Positions 51,204 through 61,393 are shown, numbered from the stretch's first letter. The stretch: 64,000 nt of DNA from Comamonas sp. Y33R10-2 (GCF_019355935.1 NZ_CP079925.1:2542001-2606000); one strand, 5' to 3'. Program-made: numbers and translations. The notes: generated by a model from the sequence alone, not told the origin.

Positions 51204-52643
51204 TTAGACCTCATCTTTCACAGCGCCGTGTACGGCAGGCTTGCCAGCCGCAGCCAGCGCGGCGTTACGGCCAGCAATGCGGCCAAAGGCGGTTCCAATC
51301 GACATGCCCACACCGGCGGTGTAGCCCTTGCCCAGCACATTGCCGGCCATCATTTCGCCAGCCACAAACAGGTTCTGGCTGGGTTGATCGTTAAAGCGCA
51401 CGGCCGAGGTGTCGTCCACCTTCAGACCCAGATAGGTAAAGGTCACACCGGGGCGCAGCGCATAGCCGTAGAACGGGCCGGTATCGATGGGGCGCGCCCA
51501 GTGCGTCTTGGCAGGGGTCACGCCTTCGGTGTGGCAATCATCCAGCGCGGTGTGGTCAAAGTGGCCCACCTTGCAGTTGGCGTTGTAGGCGTTCAGGGTC
51601 TGCATGAACGTGTCCACGTCCAGACCCAGCTTTTGCGCCAGTTCGGGCAGGCTGTCGGCTTTCACGCCGGGGAACACCGGCGGCATAAAGCGGCCAATCG
51701 CCTTGCTGTCGATGATCGAATAAGCAATCTGGCCGGGCTGCTGCGCCACCAGTCGGCCCCAAATCGCATAGCGCTTGGGCCAGAAGTCTTCGCCCTCGTC
51801 ATAGAAGCGCTGGGCATCGCGGTTGACCACCACACCCAGCGACACGCAGTCGATACGGGTGCAGATGCCACCGTCATACAACGGCGCGCGCGCATCAATG
51901 GCCACCATGTGCGCCTGCGTGGGGTCGCCAATGCGATCGACGTTGTGCTCGTCCAGCATGTGCTTGAGAAGTACGCCCTTGTTGAAGGCCGTGCCGCGGA
52001 TGAGAAAGTTATCCGCAGGCCACTCACCGCGCTCGTTCTGCCCCCAAGCCTCGCGCAGCCATTCGCGGTTGGATTCAAAGCCGCCAGCGGCCAGCACGCA
52101 GCTCTTGGCGGTGATGCGCTGACCTTTTACCCACGCTGCCTTGAACTGGCCGTTTTCAATCTCCAGCTTGTCCACCGGCGATTCGTAGCGCACTTCCACG
52201 CCCAGCTTTTCGGCACTGCGGAAATAGGCATTCACCAGCGCCTTGCCCCCACCCATGAAAAACGCATTGGTACGCGCCACATGCAGTGCGCCCGACAGCG
52301 GCGGCTGAAAGTGCACGCCGTGCTTGCGCATCCAGTTGCGGCAGGTGCTGGAAGCGCGGATCACCATGCGCGCCAGATGCTCGTTGGTGATACCGCCGGT
52401 GACTTTCAGCAAATCCTGCCAGTACTCTTCTTCGGGATAAGCGTCGGTCAGCACATCCTGCGGGGCATCGTGCATGCAGCGCAGATTGCGGGTGTGGCCG
52501 GAGTTACCACCGCGCCACTCGCGCGGGGCGGATTCGAGCAGCAGCACGCGGGCACCCGCTTCGCGCGCCATGAGCGCGGCGCACAGGGCGGCGTTGCCAC
52601 CACCGATGATGAGTACATCGGTGTCAAAGGCTTCAGTTTTCAT
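51204..52643 (-). CDS. tcuA: FAD-dependent tricarballylate dehydrogenase TcuA
   Basis: A 479-residue flavoprotein of the succinate-dehydrogenase/fumarate-reductase family that oxidises tricarballylate to cis-aconitate. The FAD motif is DVLIIGGGNAALCAAL (about 8-23), then GGNSGHTRN near 44. The substrate-side motif FTYLGLKVDDTSAVRF lies near 400, followed by GEMMAGNVLGKGYTAGVGM, the FAD-binding end. In Salmonella tcuABC also has the TcuR regulator and TcuC carrier; here a Bug receptor takes the carrier position and no tcuR is next to it. Confidence 0.93.
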   Translation of the reverse strand: MKTEAFDTDVLIIGGGNAALCAALMAREAGARVLLLESAPREWRGGNSGHTRNLRCMHDAPQDVLTDAYPEEEYWQDLLKVTGGITNEHLARMVIRASSTCRNWMRKHGVHFQPPLSGALHVARTNAFFMGGGKALVNAYFRSAEKLGVEVRYESPVDKLEIENGQFKAAWVKGQRITAKSCVLAAGGFESNREWLREAWGQNERGEWPADNFLIRGTAFNKGVLLKHMLDEHNVDRIGDPTQAHMVAIDARAPLYDGGICTRIDCVSLGVVVNRDAQRFYDEGEDFWPKRYAIWGRLVAQQPGQIAYSIIDSKAIGRFMPPVFPGVKADSLPELAQKLGLDVDTFMQTLNAYNANCKVGHFDHTALDDCHTEGVTPAKTHWARPIDTGPFYGYALRPGVTFTYLGLKVDDTSAVRFNDQPSQNLFVAGEMMAGNVLGKGYTAGVGMSIGTAFGRIAGRNAALAAAGKPAVHGAVKDEV

Positions 52644-52920
52644 GATGGGCTGCCATCAGGCGGGGGCCAGTGGCGGGTCAGCGGGTCAACGTGGGAAATG
52701 TTGTCCTGCCAGCAGCGCTGAATCAGCCGTGATCAGAAAAGTCAACGCAGGCAGGATCGTGTTTACCGCGACTGTAGTGAGCGTCTTCTTGCCAGTGCAG
52801 AGGCTCAAACGAATGGGGGTATCACGATTTGTGATGTGGCTGCATTAATAGCAATCCACTTTTGATGCAAGAGTTCTTCTGCCGCAGGCATGGCTGGATA
52901 TTTCTGCCAATGCAAATAAG
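52644..52920. other. tcuA upstream region with a LysR-type palindrome
   Basis: No gene was found. The best element is ATCACGATTTGTGAT at 52821-52835, two perfect 5-bp arms with a 5-nt spacer and a T-N11-A match as used by LysR regulators; a TcuR-like protein would be the candidate binder. It is about 180 bp from the tcuA start, so intermediate promoter elements are undefined. Confidence 0.4.
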
Positions 52921-52955
52921 TAAAAAGCCCACATCTCTTTCGAGATGTGGGCTTT
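52921..52955 (-). terminator. Intrinsic terminator of ssb
   Basis: A 14-bp perfect stem (52924-52937 with 52942-52955), loop TTTC. Read on the minus strand it is followed by a T run. It lies about 30 bases after the ssb stop. Confidence 0.92.
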
Positions 52956-52984
52956 GAATCAATAAAAGCGACTAAAGGTGCTTT

Positions 52985-53557
52985 TTAAAACGGGATGTCA
53001 TCGTCCATGTCGTCAAATCCCGACGCAGCGCGCTGGGGAGGTGGAGCCATGGGCGCAGGCGCTGCGCGCTGCTGCATAGGGGCCGGTGCGGGGCGTTGCT
53101 GCTGCATGGGGGCCGAAGCTGGAGCCGGGGCTGGGCGACGGGCTGGCGCTTCGTAGCTGCTTTCGCCATAGCCGTCGTCATTGCCGTAGCCGCCTTGGCC
53201 TTGCTGCTGACCACCGCCTTGGCGGCTGCTGAGCATTTGCATAGTGTCAGCGCGGATTTCTGTGGCGTAGCGCTCTTGGCCAGTGGCTTGATCAGTCCAC
53301 TTGCGGGTGCGCAGGCTGCCTTCCACATAGACTTGGCTGCCCTTGCGCAGGTATTGACCTGCGATTTCAGCCAAACGGCCGGTGAAATTCACGCGGTGCC
53401 ATTCTGTGGCTTCGCGGTTTTCGCCGGTGTTCTTGTCGCGCCAGCGGTCTGTGGTGGCGATAGTGACGTTGGCTACTTGGTCGCCGCTGGGGAAGGTGCG
53501 GATTTCAGGATCCTTGCCCAGATTGCCGACGATGATGACTTTATTGACGGATGCCAT
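52985..53557 (-). CDS. ssb: Single-stranded DNA-binding protein
   Basis: A 190-residue SSB. The OB fold (about 1-110) starts [20 protein letters not shown] and has [21 protein letters not shown] low-complexity linker of Gly/Gln and then Pro/Ala/Met/Gln ([12 protein letters not shown]) follows. The acidic tip DMDDDIPF is intact for binding RecQ, RecO, PriA and other partners. The neighbourhood ssb / MFS / uvrA is the usual one; E. coli also has ssb beside uvrA. AAGG lies before the ATG. Confidence 0.97.
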   Translation of the reverse strand: MASVNKVIIVGNLGKDPEIRTFPSGDQVANVTIATTDRWRDKNTGENREATEWHRVNFTGRLAEIAGQYLRKGSQVYVEGSLRTRKWTDQATGQERYATEIRADTMQMLSSRQGGGQQQGQGGYGNDDGYGESSYEAPARRPAPAPASAPMQQQRPAPAPMQQRAAPAPMAPPPQRAASGFDDMDDDIPF

Positions 53558-53693
53558 AGAGATACCTTTTCAGAAAGTGGCCTGGGTAATGAACGGTTCG
53601 TCCCAAGCCAATGGAGTGCGCATTTTGCCCCAAGCGCTGGCCAACGATCGCGGGATTACCCTATACCCGCCATGCCCAACAGATCAAACCCCA

Positions 53694-54869
53694 TCAACCG
53701 TGGCGACCCACTGGGCGCAGCGGCAGGCTGACCACCAGCCACAGCAGCATAAGCACGGCCGTCACTGCAAACAAGCCCGGCACACCGCCCCATTTAGCGA
53801 CGGCACCGCCCATCGCGCCACCGGCAAACAGGCCCAGCGATTGCAAGGTGTTGTAAGCGCCCAAAGCCGCACCGCGCAGCGGCGCAGGCGCCATACGCGA
53901 GACCAAGCTGGGCTGGGTCGCCTCTAGCGCGTTAAAGCCGCAAAAGAACAAAAACATCAACAGTGCCATGCACCAGATGGTGGGAATCGTGCCGCTAAAG
54001 GCCAACATGCCCAGCCCTATTTGCACCAGCAGTACCAGCCCGATAGAGCCTAGCAAAGCCGTCCGCAGCTGGCCCTTGCGCTCCATAGAAAAGAGCAGGC
54101 CCATGGCGACAAAGGACAGCAGAACCGCTGGCAGGTAAACATGCCAGTGCTGCTCTTTCACCAAGCCAGACTGCACCAGCATCGCGGGCACTGCCACCCA
54201 CATCGACATTTGCACGGTGTGCAGAATAAACACGCCAAAGCTCAGGCGCAGCAAGTCGGTATGGCCTAGCAAATCACTGAACTTGCCTTTGTGCGCATTG
54301 GCTTGTTTCTCGGGCTCGGGGGGCACTACCCACAGCACCACGGCAATGCCGGCCATGGCCAGCGCACAGGTCAGGCCAAAAATGCCTGACAAACCCATCC
54401 AAGCATTGAGCAGCGGTGCCAGCACCAGCGCCAGCGCAAACATCAGGCCGATGCTGCCGCCCACCATGGCCATGGCCTTGGTGCGCACGCCGTCACGGGT
54501 CTGATCGGCCAGCAGTGCGGTAACCGCAGCGGAGACCGCACCTGCGCCCTGAATGGCGCGGCCAGCCATCAGGCCGGTCAACGAATCCGCCATGGCGGCA
54601 ATCAGGCTGCCCGCAGCAAAAACCAGCAACCCCGCCACGATGACACGCTTGCGACCAAAGCGATCCGATGCCAAGCCAATGGGCAACTGAAACACGGCTT
54701 GCGTCAGCCCATACAGCCCCATCGCCAAACCGATCATGGCTGGGTCATCACCACCGGGGTACTTTCGCGCTTCCAACATAAAGACCGGCAGCACCAGAAA
54801 CAGACCCAGCATGCGCAGCGCAAAGATCAACGCCAGCGCACCGCTTGAGCGGCGCTCCAGAGAAGTCAT
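53694..54869 (-). CDS. MFS transporter (YajR-like)
   Basis: A 391-residue major facilitator with 12 helices. The N-terminus LIFALRMLGLFLVLPVF and the loop motif GLASDRFGRKRVIVAG fit the YajR-like group that lies between ssb and uvrA in Burkholderiales. I choose the ATG complementary to 54867-54869; a TTG at 54965 or GTG at 54959 would add about 30 polar residues, but no ribosome site supports either. The substrate is unknown. YajR proteins of Enterobacteria have an extra C-terminal domain, which is missing here. Confidence 0.88.
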   Translation of the reverse strand: MTSLERRSSGALALIFALRMLGLFLVLPVFMLEARKYPGGDDPAMIGLAMGLYGLTQAVFQLPIGLASDRFGRKRVIVAGLLVFAAGSLIAAMADSLTGLMAGRAIQGAGAVSAAVTALLADQTRDGVRTKAMAMVGGSIGLMFALALVLAPLLNAWMGLSGIFGLTCALAMAGIAVVLWVVPPEPEKQANAHKGKFSDLLGHTDLLRLSFGVFILHTVQMSMWVAVPAMLVQSGLVKEQHWHVYLPAVLLSFVAMGLLFSMERKGQLRTALLGSIGLVLLVQIGLGMLAFSGTIPTIWCMALLMFLFFCGFNALEATQPSLVSRMAPAPLRGAALGAYNTLQSLGLFAGGAMGGAVAKWGGVPGLFAVTAVLMLLWLVVSLPLRPVGRHG

Positions 54870-55090
54870 GATGGTCGAGGATTTGTCCGTGCCCTGCGTG
54901 TCCGCATTAGGCGCATCAAGCGCGCTAAGCACACGAGGAGATGTATTCGTTTTATTCACGCTCAAATTTTGCCAAGTGTCGAATTCTTATGCTCACGCCA
55001 ACGTCACAGCCAAGCCAAAGAGAAAGAATAGAACTGTAGATTGTCCGTGAACCTGAATCATCTAGTCATGAACAGGCCCGTCTGACTATC

Positions 55091-58000
55091 ATGGAGAGTT
55101 TCCCCCCGCCTGGAGCGCCTGTGTCCGTGAAGCCCGATTTGCCCTCTGTTAAGACTGCTGATGCTGACGACAGCCTTTATTTGGGCCGCTCGCTGGCGCA
55201 GACACGCATCGCCATTCGCGGCGCACGCACGCACAACCTCAAGAATATTGACCTCGATATCCCCCGCAACAAGTTGGTGGTGATTACGGGTTTATCAGGC
55301 TCGGGCAAATCCAGTCTCGCATTTGACACCTTGTATGCAGAAGGCCAGCGTCGCTATGTAGAAAGCCTCTCGGCCTATGCACGCCAGTTTTTGGGGCGAC
55401 TCGATAAGCCCGATGTCGATTTGATTGAAGGCCTCTCGCCCGCCATCTCCATCGAGCAAAAGGCCACCAGCCACAACCCGCGCTCCACCGTGGGCACGGT
55501 CACCGAGATCAACGACTACCTGCGCCTGCTGTTTGCCCGCGCCGGCACGCCGTTTTGCCCTGACCACAATCTGCCGCTGCAGTCCCAAACCATCAGCCAG
55601 ATGGTGGACAGCGTGCTGCAGCTGCCCGAAGACACCAAGCTGATGATCCTCGGCCCCTTGGCGCGCGAGAAAAAAGGCGAGTTTGCCGAGCTGTTTGTGC
55701 AGCTGCAAGCCCAAGGCTATGTGCGCTTTCGCATCGATGGGCAGATTTACGACAGCCAGTCCCTGCCCAAGCTAGAAAAAAACGAGCGCCACAACATTGA
55801 CGTAGTGATTGACCGCGTCAAAGTGCGCGAAGACATCAAACAGCGCCTGGCCGAAAGCTTTGAAGCGGCCCTGCGTGCTGGCGGCAACGACGCCGGTGGC
55901 CGGGTGCTGGCGCTAGAGATGGACAGCGGCAAAGAACATTTGTTCAGCGCCAAATTTGCCTGCCCAGCCTGCGACTACTCTCTGGCTGAGCTGGAGCCGC
56001 GCATCTTCTCCTTCAACTCGCCCATGGGCGCGTGCCCCGCCTGCGACGGTCTGGGCAACAGCGAAGACTTTGACCCAGACCGCGTCGTGCCCTTCCCTAC
56101 CCTGAGTTTGGCCAGCGGTGCCATCAAGGGCTGGGACAAGCGCAACAACTACTACTTCTCCATGCTCGAAAGCGTGGCCAAGCACTACGGCGCAAGCACC
56201 GAGACCCCGTTTGATGAGCTGCCTGAGAACGTGCGCAACGTCATCCTCTGGGGCTCAGGCGACGAGGTCATCGCTTTCAACTATGTTTTTGAGAGCGGCG
56301 AGCGCAAAGGCGAAGCCTTTATCAAGAGCCACCCGTTTGAAGGCATCATCCCCAACATCAAACGCCGCTTTCGCGAAACCGAATCCAGCGTGGTGCGCGA
56401 TGATCTGGCCAAGATGCGCACCATCCGCAAATGCCCTGAATGCGAAGGCACGCGCCTGCGCCGTGAGGCACGCTTTGTGCGCGTGGGTGAAGGCGAGCAA
56501 TCCCGCGCCATCTATGAAGTCAGCCACGCCACGCTAGCCGATAGCCTGCAATGGTTCAAGCACCTGAACATGAGCGGCGCCAAGGCCGAGATTGCCAGCA
56601 AGATCGTGCGCGAGATCGCCTCGCGCCTGCTGTTCCTCAACGATGTGGGCCTGTCCTATCTGAGCCTTGACCGCAGCGCAGACACGCTCTCGGGCGGCGA
56701 AGCCCAGCGCATTCGCTTGGCATCACAAATCGGCTCGGGCCTGACGGGCGTGATGTATGTGCTGGACGAGCCATCGATTGGCCTGCACCAGCGCGACAAC
56801 GACAAGCTGATCTCTACGCTGGAGCATCTGCGCGACATCGGCAACAGCGTGATCGTGGTTGAGCACGATGAAGACATGATGCGCGCCGCAGACCAAGTCA
56901 TCGACATGGGCCCCGGCGCGGGTGTGCATGGCGGGCGCATCATGGCGCAGGGCACGTATGACGAGGTCAAGGCCAACCCAGACTCGCCCACCGGCCGCTA
57001 TTTAAGCGGCGCGCAAAGCATTCCTGTGCCCAAGCACCGCACGCCTTGGTTGCCCGTGGTCAGCAAAGCCGCTGATGAGGAGCAAGCCAAGAGCACATCG
57101 AAGTTCCCCACCACGGCAGCGCACAAACGTGCCCGCAAAGATGCAGCGGCCGGCGACCTGCAAGCTATACGCATTGAAGGCGCACGCGGCCACAACCTGA
57201 AAAGCGTGTCGGCAGACTTTCCCGTGGGCCTGTTCACCTGCGTGACCGGCGTTTCTGGCTCGGGTAAATCCACCTTGGTCAACGACACGCTGTATGCCGA
57301 AGTCGCCCGCCAAGTGCACCGCGCAGGCACCGAGCCTGCAGCGCATGACGACATCATCGGCGTGGAGTACTTCGACAAGATCATCAACGTCGACCAGTCC
57401 CCCATCGGCCGCACACCGCGCAGCAACCCCGCCACCTATACCGGCCTGTTCACGCCCATTCGTGAGCTGATGACCGAAACCACCACCGCCAAAGAGCGTG
57501 GCTATGGGCCGGGGCGCTTTTCCTTCAACGTCTCTGGCGGGCGCTGCGAAGCCTGTCAGGGCGACGGCGTGGTGAAGGTGGAAATGCACTTTCTGCCCGA
57601 CGTGTACGTGCCCTGCGACATCTGCCACGGCAAGCGCTACAACCGCGAAACGCTGGAAGTGCTGTGGAAGGGCAAGAACATCTCGCAGGTTCTGGACATG
57701 ACGGTGGAAGACGCTCACGCCTTCTTCAAAGACGTGCCCAGCATCGCCCGCAAGCTGCAAACCCTGCTGGATGTGGGCCTGAGCTATATCCGCCTTGGCC
57801 AAAGCGCGACCACGCTGTCGGGCGGCGAAGCCCAGCGTGTGAAGCTGGCACAAGAGCTGAGCAAGCGCGACACCGGCCGCACGCTTTACATCTTGGATGA
57901 GCCCACCACCGGCCTGCACTTTGCCGACATTGCTCTGCTTTTGAAAGTGCTGCACCAGCTGCGCGATGCGGGCAACACCATCGTCGTCATCGAGCACAAC

Positions 58001-58159
58001 CTTGACGTCATCAAGACCGCAGACTGGCTCATCGACATGGGCCCCGAAGGCGGCTCGGGCGGCGGCCAAGTGGTGGCAGTGGGCACGCCCGAAGAGGTGG
58101 CGGCCAACCCCGCCAGCGTGACGGGGCGCTATCTCAAGCCTTATCTGAAGAAACGCTGA
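55091..58159 (+). CDS. uvrA: Excinuclease ABC subunit A
   Basis: A 1022-residue damage-recognition ATPase of nucleotide excision repair. It has two ABC ATPase modules: Walker [10 protein letters not shown] (67-75) and GVSGSGKST (about 720), with signatures [16 protein letters not shown] and [15 protein letters not shown]. Zinc fingers are at [12 protein letters not shown] (about 295-317) and CEACQGDG...CDICHGKRY (about 820-845). It is longer than the 940-residue E. coli protein, partly by a Lys/Ala-rich insert before the second module (about 645-690). A GTG at 55121 with GGAG before it is an alternative start. No clear LexA box is seen upstream. Confidence 0.96.
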   Translation: MESFPPPGAPVSVKPDLPSVKTADADDSLYLGRSLAQTRIAIRGARTHNLKNIDLDIPRNKLVVITGLSGSGKSSLAFDTLYAEGQRRYVESLSAYARQFLGRLDKPDVDLIEGLSPAISIEQKATSHNPRSTVGTVTEINDYLRLLFARAGTPFCPDHNLPLQSQTISQMVDSVLQLPEDTKLMILGPLAREKKGEFAELFVQLQAQGYVRFRIDGQIYDSQSLPKLEKNERHNIDVVIDRVKVREDIKQRLAESFEAALRAGGNDAGGRVLALEMDSGKEHLFSAKFACPACDYSLAELEPRIFSFNSPMGACPACDGLGNSEDFDPDRVVPFPTLSLASGAIKGWDKRNNYYFSMLESVAKHYGASTETPFDELPENVRNVILWGSGDEVIAFNYVFESGERKGEAFIKSHPFEGIIPNIKRRFRETESSVVRDDLAKMRTIRKCPECEGTRLRREARFVRVGEGEQSRAIYEVSHATLADSLQWFKHLNMSGAKAEIASKIVREIASRLLFLNDVGLSYLSLDRSADTLSGGEAQRIRLASQIGSGLTGVMYVLDEPSIGLHQRDNDKLISTLEHLRDIGNSVIVVEHDEDMMRAADQVIDMGPGAGVHGGRIMAQGTYDEVKANPDSPTGRYLSGAQSIPVPKHRTPWLPVVSKAADEEQAKSTSKFPTTAAHKRARKDAAAGDLQAIRIEGARGHNLKSVSADFPVGLFTCVTGVSGSGKSTLVNDTLYAEVARQVHRAGTEPAAHDDIIGVEYFDKIINVDQSPIGRTPRSNPATYTGLFTPIRELMTETTTAKERGYGPGRFSFNVSGGRCEACQGDGVVKVEMHFLPDVYVPCDICHGKRYNRETLEVLWKGKNISQVLDMTVEDAHAFFKDVPSIARKLQTLLDVGLSYIRLGQSATTLSGGEAQRVKLAQELSKRDTGRTLYILDEPTTGLHFADIALLLKVLHQLRDAGNTIVVIEHNLDVIKTADWLIDMGPEGGSGGGQVVAVGTPEEVAANPASVTGRYLKPYLKKR

Positions 58160-58170
58160 TTTGAATAAAA

Positions 58171-58209
58171 ATAGCTGCTAGCGCTTATACATCAAGCGCT
58201 AGCAGCTAT
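58171..58209. repeat. Family A hairpin repeat, perfect copy
   Basis: ATAGCTGCTAGCGCTT (58171-58186) pairs fully with 58194-58209 around the 7-nt loop ATACATC. It has the same geometry as the copy at 45521, and lies between convergent uvrA and the sugar dehydrogenase gene. Confidence 0.85.
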
Positions 58210-58226
58210 CAAATTCGAAGTGGTTT

Positions 58227-59381
58227 TTAAGGCTGCAGACGAATCAGCTTGCCGTCCGGGCCATCCGTCAGCAGATAAATCAGCCCATCTGCGCCTTGGC
58301 GTACATCCCGAATGCGGTCGCCCGTCTGGGCGTAGAGCTTGTGCTCGGCCAGCACTTTGCCGTCCTTGATCTCCAGCCGCGCAAGGTGGCGCCCCTTGAG
58401 CGCGCCAATCAGCAGATTGCCCTTCCAGCTCGCGCCATAGCGCTCGCCGCTCACAAAGGCCATGCCAGACGGCGCAATGCTGGGCACCCAGTAGTGCAGC
58501 GGCTGCTCCATGCCAGCCTTTTGCGTGCCCTCGCCAATCTTGCCGCCGCCGTATTCCTCACCATAGGTAATCACCGGCCAACCGTAGTTTTTGCCGGGCT
58601 GCGGCAGGTTGATCTCATCGCCGCCCTGCGGGCCATGCTCATGCAGCCACAGCTTGCCATCAGGCGCAATGGTCAGGCCTTGGCTGTTGCGGTGGCCATA
58701 GCTGTAGATCTCTGGCAAAGCGTCTTTGCGATCCGCATACGGGTTGTCTGCGGGCACAGTACCGTCCTTGGCAATACGGATGAGCTTGCCGTGGTGGTTA
58801 TCCAGCGTCTGCGCATCGCTTCGGCGCGAAAAGCGGTCGCCCAGACTCAGGAACAGCGTGCCATCACGCGCCTGGGCAATGCGGCAACCAAAGTGAGCGC
58901 TGCTTTTGACCTTGGGGCGCTGGCTGAACAGCACTTTCACGTCTTCCAGACTGCGCTCATCACGAGCAATGCGGGCCGTACCCAGCGCCGTGCTGTTCAT
59001 ATCCTTGTCACCCGTTTTGTCGCTGCCGGGCTCGGCATAGCAAAAGTAGATGCGACGGTTGCTGGCAAACTGGCTGTCGGCCACCACATCCAGCAAACCG
59101 CCCTGCCCGCCAAAGTCTACGGTCGGCACGCCGCTCAACTCAGACTGCTTTTGCCCCTTGCCATCCAGCAGCCAGAGCTTGCCTGCACGTTCGCTCAGCA
59201 CAAAGCGCTGGTCGGGCAGCGGGGCAATGGCCCAGCCATTGGCAATACCCGTCGCCAGCACCTCCTGCCGGGGAGCAGTGCTTTGCGCACAGGCGGCCAG
59301 CGCCAGCAGACTGCAGCCCGTCAGCGCTGCAAGCCTCAGACGGCGAAATGGTGAGCAAGTCATCACAAGCAGGCCTTTCAT
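58227..59381 (-). CDS. PQQ-dependent sugar dehydrogenase (YliI/Asd-like lipoprotein)
   Basis: A 384-residue six-bladed beta-propeller of the soluble glucose/sorbosone dehydrogenase family. The signal region ends with a lipobox LALAAC (Cys about 31). Typical motifs are GGQGGLLDVV, SAHFGCRI, LGDRFSRRSDAQ, YSYGHRNSQGL, WLHEHGPQGGDEIN and GKNYGWPVITYGEEY, which hold the presumed catalytic His and PQQ/calcium ligands. It would sit at the outer membrane facing the periplasm; no pqq synthesis genes are here. The gene starts 20 bp from the divergent FAD-enzyme gene. Confidence 0.92.
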   Translation of the reverse strand: MKGLLVMTCSPFRRLRLAALTGCSLLALAACAQSTAPRQEVLATGIANGWAIAPLPDQRFVLSERAGKLWLLDGKGQKQSELSGVPTVDFGGQGGLLDVVADSQFASNRRIYFCYAEPGSDKTGDKDMNSTALGTARIARDERSLEDVKVLFSQRPKVKSSAHFGCRIAQARDGTLFLSLGDRFSRRSDAQTLDNHHGKLIRIAKDGTVPADNPYADRKDALPEIYSYGHRNSQGLTIAPDGKLWLHEHGPQGGDEINLPQPGKNYGWPVITYGEEYGGGKIGEGTQKAGMEQPLHYWVPSIAPSGMAFVSGERYGASWKGNLLIGALKGRHLARLEIKDGKVLAEHKLYAQTGDRIRDVRQGADGLIYLLTDGPDGKLIRLQP

Positions 59382-59401
59382 GGTGTTTTGCAGACAGTAC
59401 C

Positions 59402-60628
59402 ATGCATGCCATGGATACCGCCAACCACTCTCCCCTCGCTAACCTCGCTCGCACACCGCATGCTGTCTGGGATTTCGTCATCGTCGGTGCAGGCATGGCC
59501 GGCACCTCTACCGCCTGGCAACTGGTTCAGTCGGGCGACGATGCGACCTCCGGCACTCCCCCTTCTGTGCTGGTGCTAGAGCGCGAATCCCAGCCCGGCT
59601 ATCACACCACCGGCCGCTCAGCTGCACTGTTTGAAGAGCACTACGGCCCCGCGCAAGTTCAAGCCCTGACCCGCGCCAGCCGCGCCTTCTACGATGCGCC
59701 ACCCACTGGTTTTACCGAAGCGCCCATCCTCACGCCACGCGGCGTGTTGTACGTGGGAATGAGCGAGCAAAAAGAGCTGGTCGATGCGGCCTATGCCGAA
59801 GCGGTCATCCACTCTCCCGAGGCGCAGCGCCTGAACGCCGAGCAGCTCAAAGCGCTGGTGCCCGTGCTCAACACCGACGTGCTGGTAGACGGTTTTCTGG
59901 ACAACGGCGCACGCGACATTGACGTGCACGGCCTGCACCAAGGCTACATCCGCGGCCTGCGCCAGCGCGGCGGCGAGCTGTGGTGCAACGCCGAAGTGCA
60001 AGGCATTACCCGCAGCAACGACCTCTGGCACATCACCTTGCCGCAAGGCCGCAGCATTCAGGCCAAAACTATCATCAACGCCGCTGGCGCATGGGCGGAC
60101 GTGCTGGCCGCCATGGCCGGTGCCGCCCCCATTGGCATCGTCCCCAAACGCCGCAGCGCCTTCACCTTCCCCGCCCCCGAAGGCATGGACGCAGCGCACT
60201 GGCCCGCCATCATCAGCGCCGATGAAAACTGGTACATAAAGCCCGATGCGGGCCAGCTACTGGGCTCGCCCGCCAATGCCGACCCCGTAGCGCCCCACGA
60301 TGTGGTGCCCGAGGAGCTGGACATTGCTACCGGCATTTATCACATCGAAGAAGCAACCACGCTGCAAATCCGCCGCCCATCGCACACCTGGGCTGGGCTG
60401 CGCTCGTTTGTGGAAGACGGCGAGCTGGTGATCGGCTGGGACGCATCGCCCACGCCTGTGGCGGGATTTTTCTGGGTGGCGGCGCAGGGCGGCTATGGCA
60501 TTCAGAGTGCAGCGGGCTATAGCTTGTTGGCGCGCAATTTGTTATTGGGCGAGGTGCTTGATGGGACGCTGGCTGCTCAGGCGGTGAGTGTGGAGGCGGT
60601 TTCGCCTGCGCGTTGCCAGCGGGGGTGA
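59402..60628 (+). CDS. FAD-dependent D-amino acid dehydrogenase-like oxidoreductase (DauA-like)
   Basis: A 408-residue DAO-family flavoprotein. The FAD motif is FVIVGAGMAGTSTAWQL (about 25-41). The segment GYHTTGRSAALFEEHYG (about 66-82) is a hallmark of D-arginine dehydrogenase. Later motifs are INAAGAWADVLA, ENWYIKPD and FFWVAAQGGYGIQSAAGYS. It probably oxidises D-amino acids to keto acids and ammonia; substrate range unknown. ATG at 59402 or 59411 are both possible. It diverges from the sugar dehydrogenase with a 20-bp gap, so promoters overlap the opposite genes. Confidence 0.88.
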   Translation: MHAMDTANHSPLANLARTPHAVWDFVIVGAGMAGTSTAWQLVQSGDDATSGTPPSVLVLERESQPGYHTTGRSAALFEEHYGPAQVQALTRASRAFYDAPPTGFTEAPILTPRGVLYVGMSEQKELVDAAYAEAVIHSPEAQRLNAEQLKALVPVLNTDVLVDGFLDNGARDIDVHGLHQGYIRGLRQRGGELWCNAEVQGITRSNDLWHITLPQGRSIQAKTIINAAGAWADVLAAMAGAAPIGIVPKRRSAFTFPAPEGMDAAHWPAIISADENWYIKPDAGQLLGSPANADPVAPHDVVPEELDIATGIYHIEEATTLQIRRPSHTWAGLRSFVEDGELVIGWDASPTPVAGFFWVAAQGGYGIQSAAGYSLLARNLLLGEVLDGTLAAQAVSVEAVSPARCQRG

Positions 60629-60635
60629 TTTTTGG

Positions 60636-60674
60636 CTTTCTGCGCTTGTGTATCAAGCGTTGGCAGCTATTGAT
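60636..60674. repeat. Family A hairpin repeat after the FAD enzyme
   Basis: TTTCTGCGCTT, loop GTGTATC, then AAGCGTTGGCAGCTAT. The inner arms pair and the outer left arm has drifted. It marks the left border of the repeat island. Confidence 0.6.
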
Positions 60675-60715
60675 TTTGAGTTTTTCTGCTGTGCCAGCAA
60701 TCTTTAGCTGTACCA

Positions 60716-61021
60716 GCGACAGAGGCCGGGTCTCGCCCCGGCAGGCGAGTTACCTTTCTTGCTCGCACAAGAAACGTAACCCAAAGAATGCGCCCCTGCT
60801 GTCTGCGTCCCTACGCTACGTTTCACTTCTCTACGGGCAAACCTACGTCACACGCTTCAGTCTGCGGTGCCGCCCAACTCGCTGCGCGGCTTTGCCGCTT
60901 CGCTCAGACAAACGGCGGCAAGTCAGAGCACGAAGCAACGCTGTCCTGCGGCAGCGTTGCCCACAGCCTGAACCGCGTGCCGCAGGCGCAGACACAAGGG
61001 GGTTGGGAGCGGATACGGGCA
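60716..61021 (+). repeat. Family C composite repeat, copy 1
   Basis: A unit of about 300 bp. Order: GACAGAG-GCCGGGTCTCGCCCCGGC; a CTTTCTTG...CAAGAAA hairpin; AAAGAATGCGCCCCTGCTG; CGGGCAA; GCCCAACTCGCTGCGCGG; CAGACAAACGGC-GGCAAGTCAGA; GACACAAGGGGGTTGGGA; GGATACGGG. The same order occurs in reverse at 61096-61393. A possible short coding frame crosses it (60613-61038) but has no ribosome site or family match. Confidence 0.8.
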
Positions 61022-61095
61022 GCCTGCCTGATTTGTGACGAAATCAGTCTCTAGTCAAGGTGCTGAAATGGGTTGCCGCTATCAATTTGATAAAG

Positions 61096-61393
61096 AAGCT
61101 ATCCCGCATTCGGTATCTCACCCCTTGTGCCCACGCCTGTGACGGTAAGTTCTTGGGGCTGGCAGTTGCACCGCAGAGTGCAACTGCATCGTCATCTGAC
61201 TTGCGGCCGTTTGTTTGAACGAAGTGCCGTAGGCACGCAGTGAGTTGGGCCGCACAGCCCCAAGAGCTTGACGGCGCAGGTTGCCCCGTAGCGCAGCGAA
61301 GGGGTCGTGGGCAGTAGGGGTGCAGCTCTTTGCCTACTTTCTGGCAGCAGAAAGTAGGTTGCCCGCCGGGGCGAAACCCGGCTCCTGTCCGTT
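61096..61393 (-). repeat. Family C composite repeat, copy 2 (convergent with copy 1)
   Basis: Read on the minus strand: GGACAGGAGCCGGGTTTCG, CCCCGGCGGGCAACCTA, a CTTTCTGC...GCAGAAAG-type hairpin, AAAGAGCTGCACCCCTACTG, GGGGCAACCTGC, GCCCAACTCACTGCGTG, CAAACAAACGGCCGCAAGTC, GGCACAAGGGGTGAGATACC. All modules of copy 1 occur in the same order. Confidence 0.8.

Noticed and set aside
50541-52721. A 726-codon open frame on the plus strand across tcuB and tcuA
   Set aside because: It is fully antisense to two well-supported genes with conserved motifs. GC-rich third positions keep the opposite strand free of stops. Its composition (His, Arg, Gly, Ala rich) shows no domain.
54966-55120. LexA box before uvrA
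   Set aside because: A CTGT is present near 55035, but the matching ACAG half with proper spacing is missing.
57002-58069. A 355-codon frame antisense to uvrA
   Set aside because: It lies within uvrA on the other strand, has no recognisable domain, and arises from the same GC bias.
60613-61054. Short overlapping plus-strand frames across family C copy 1
   Set aside because: The frames cross repeat modules, lack ribosome sites and resemble nothing; the same modules in copy 2 do not preserve a common frame.
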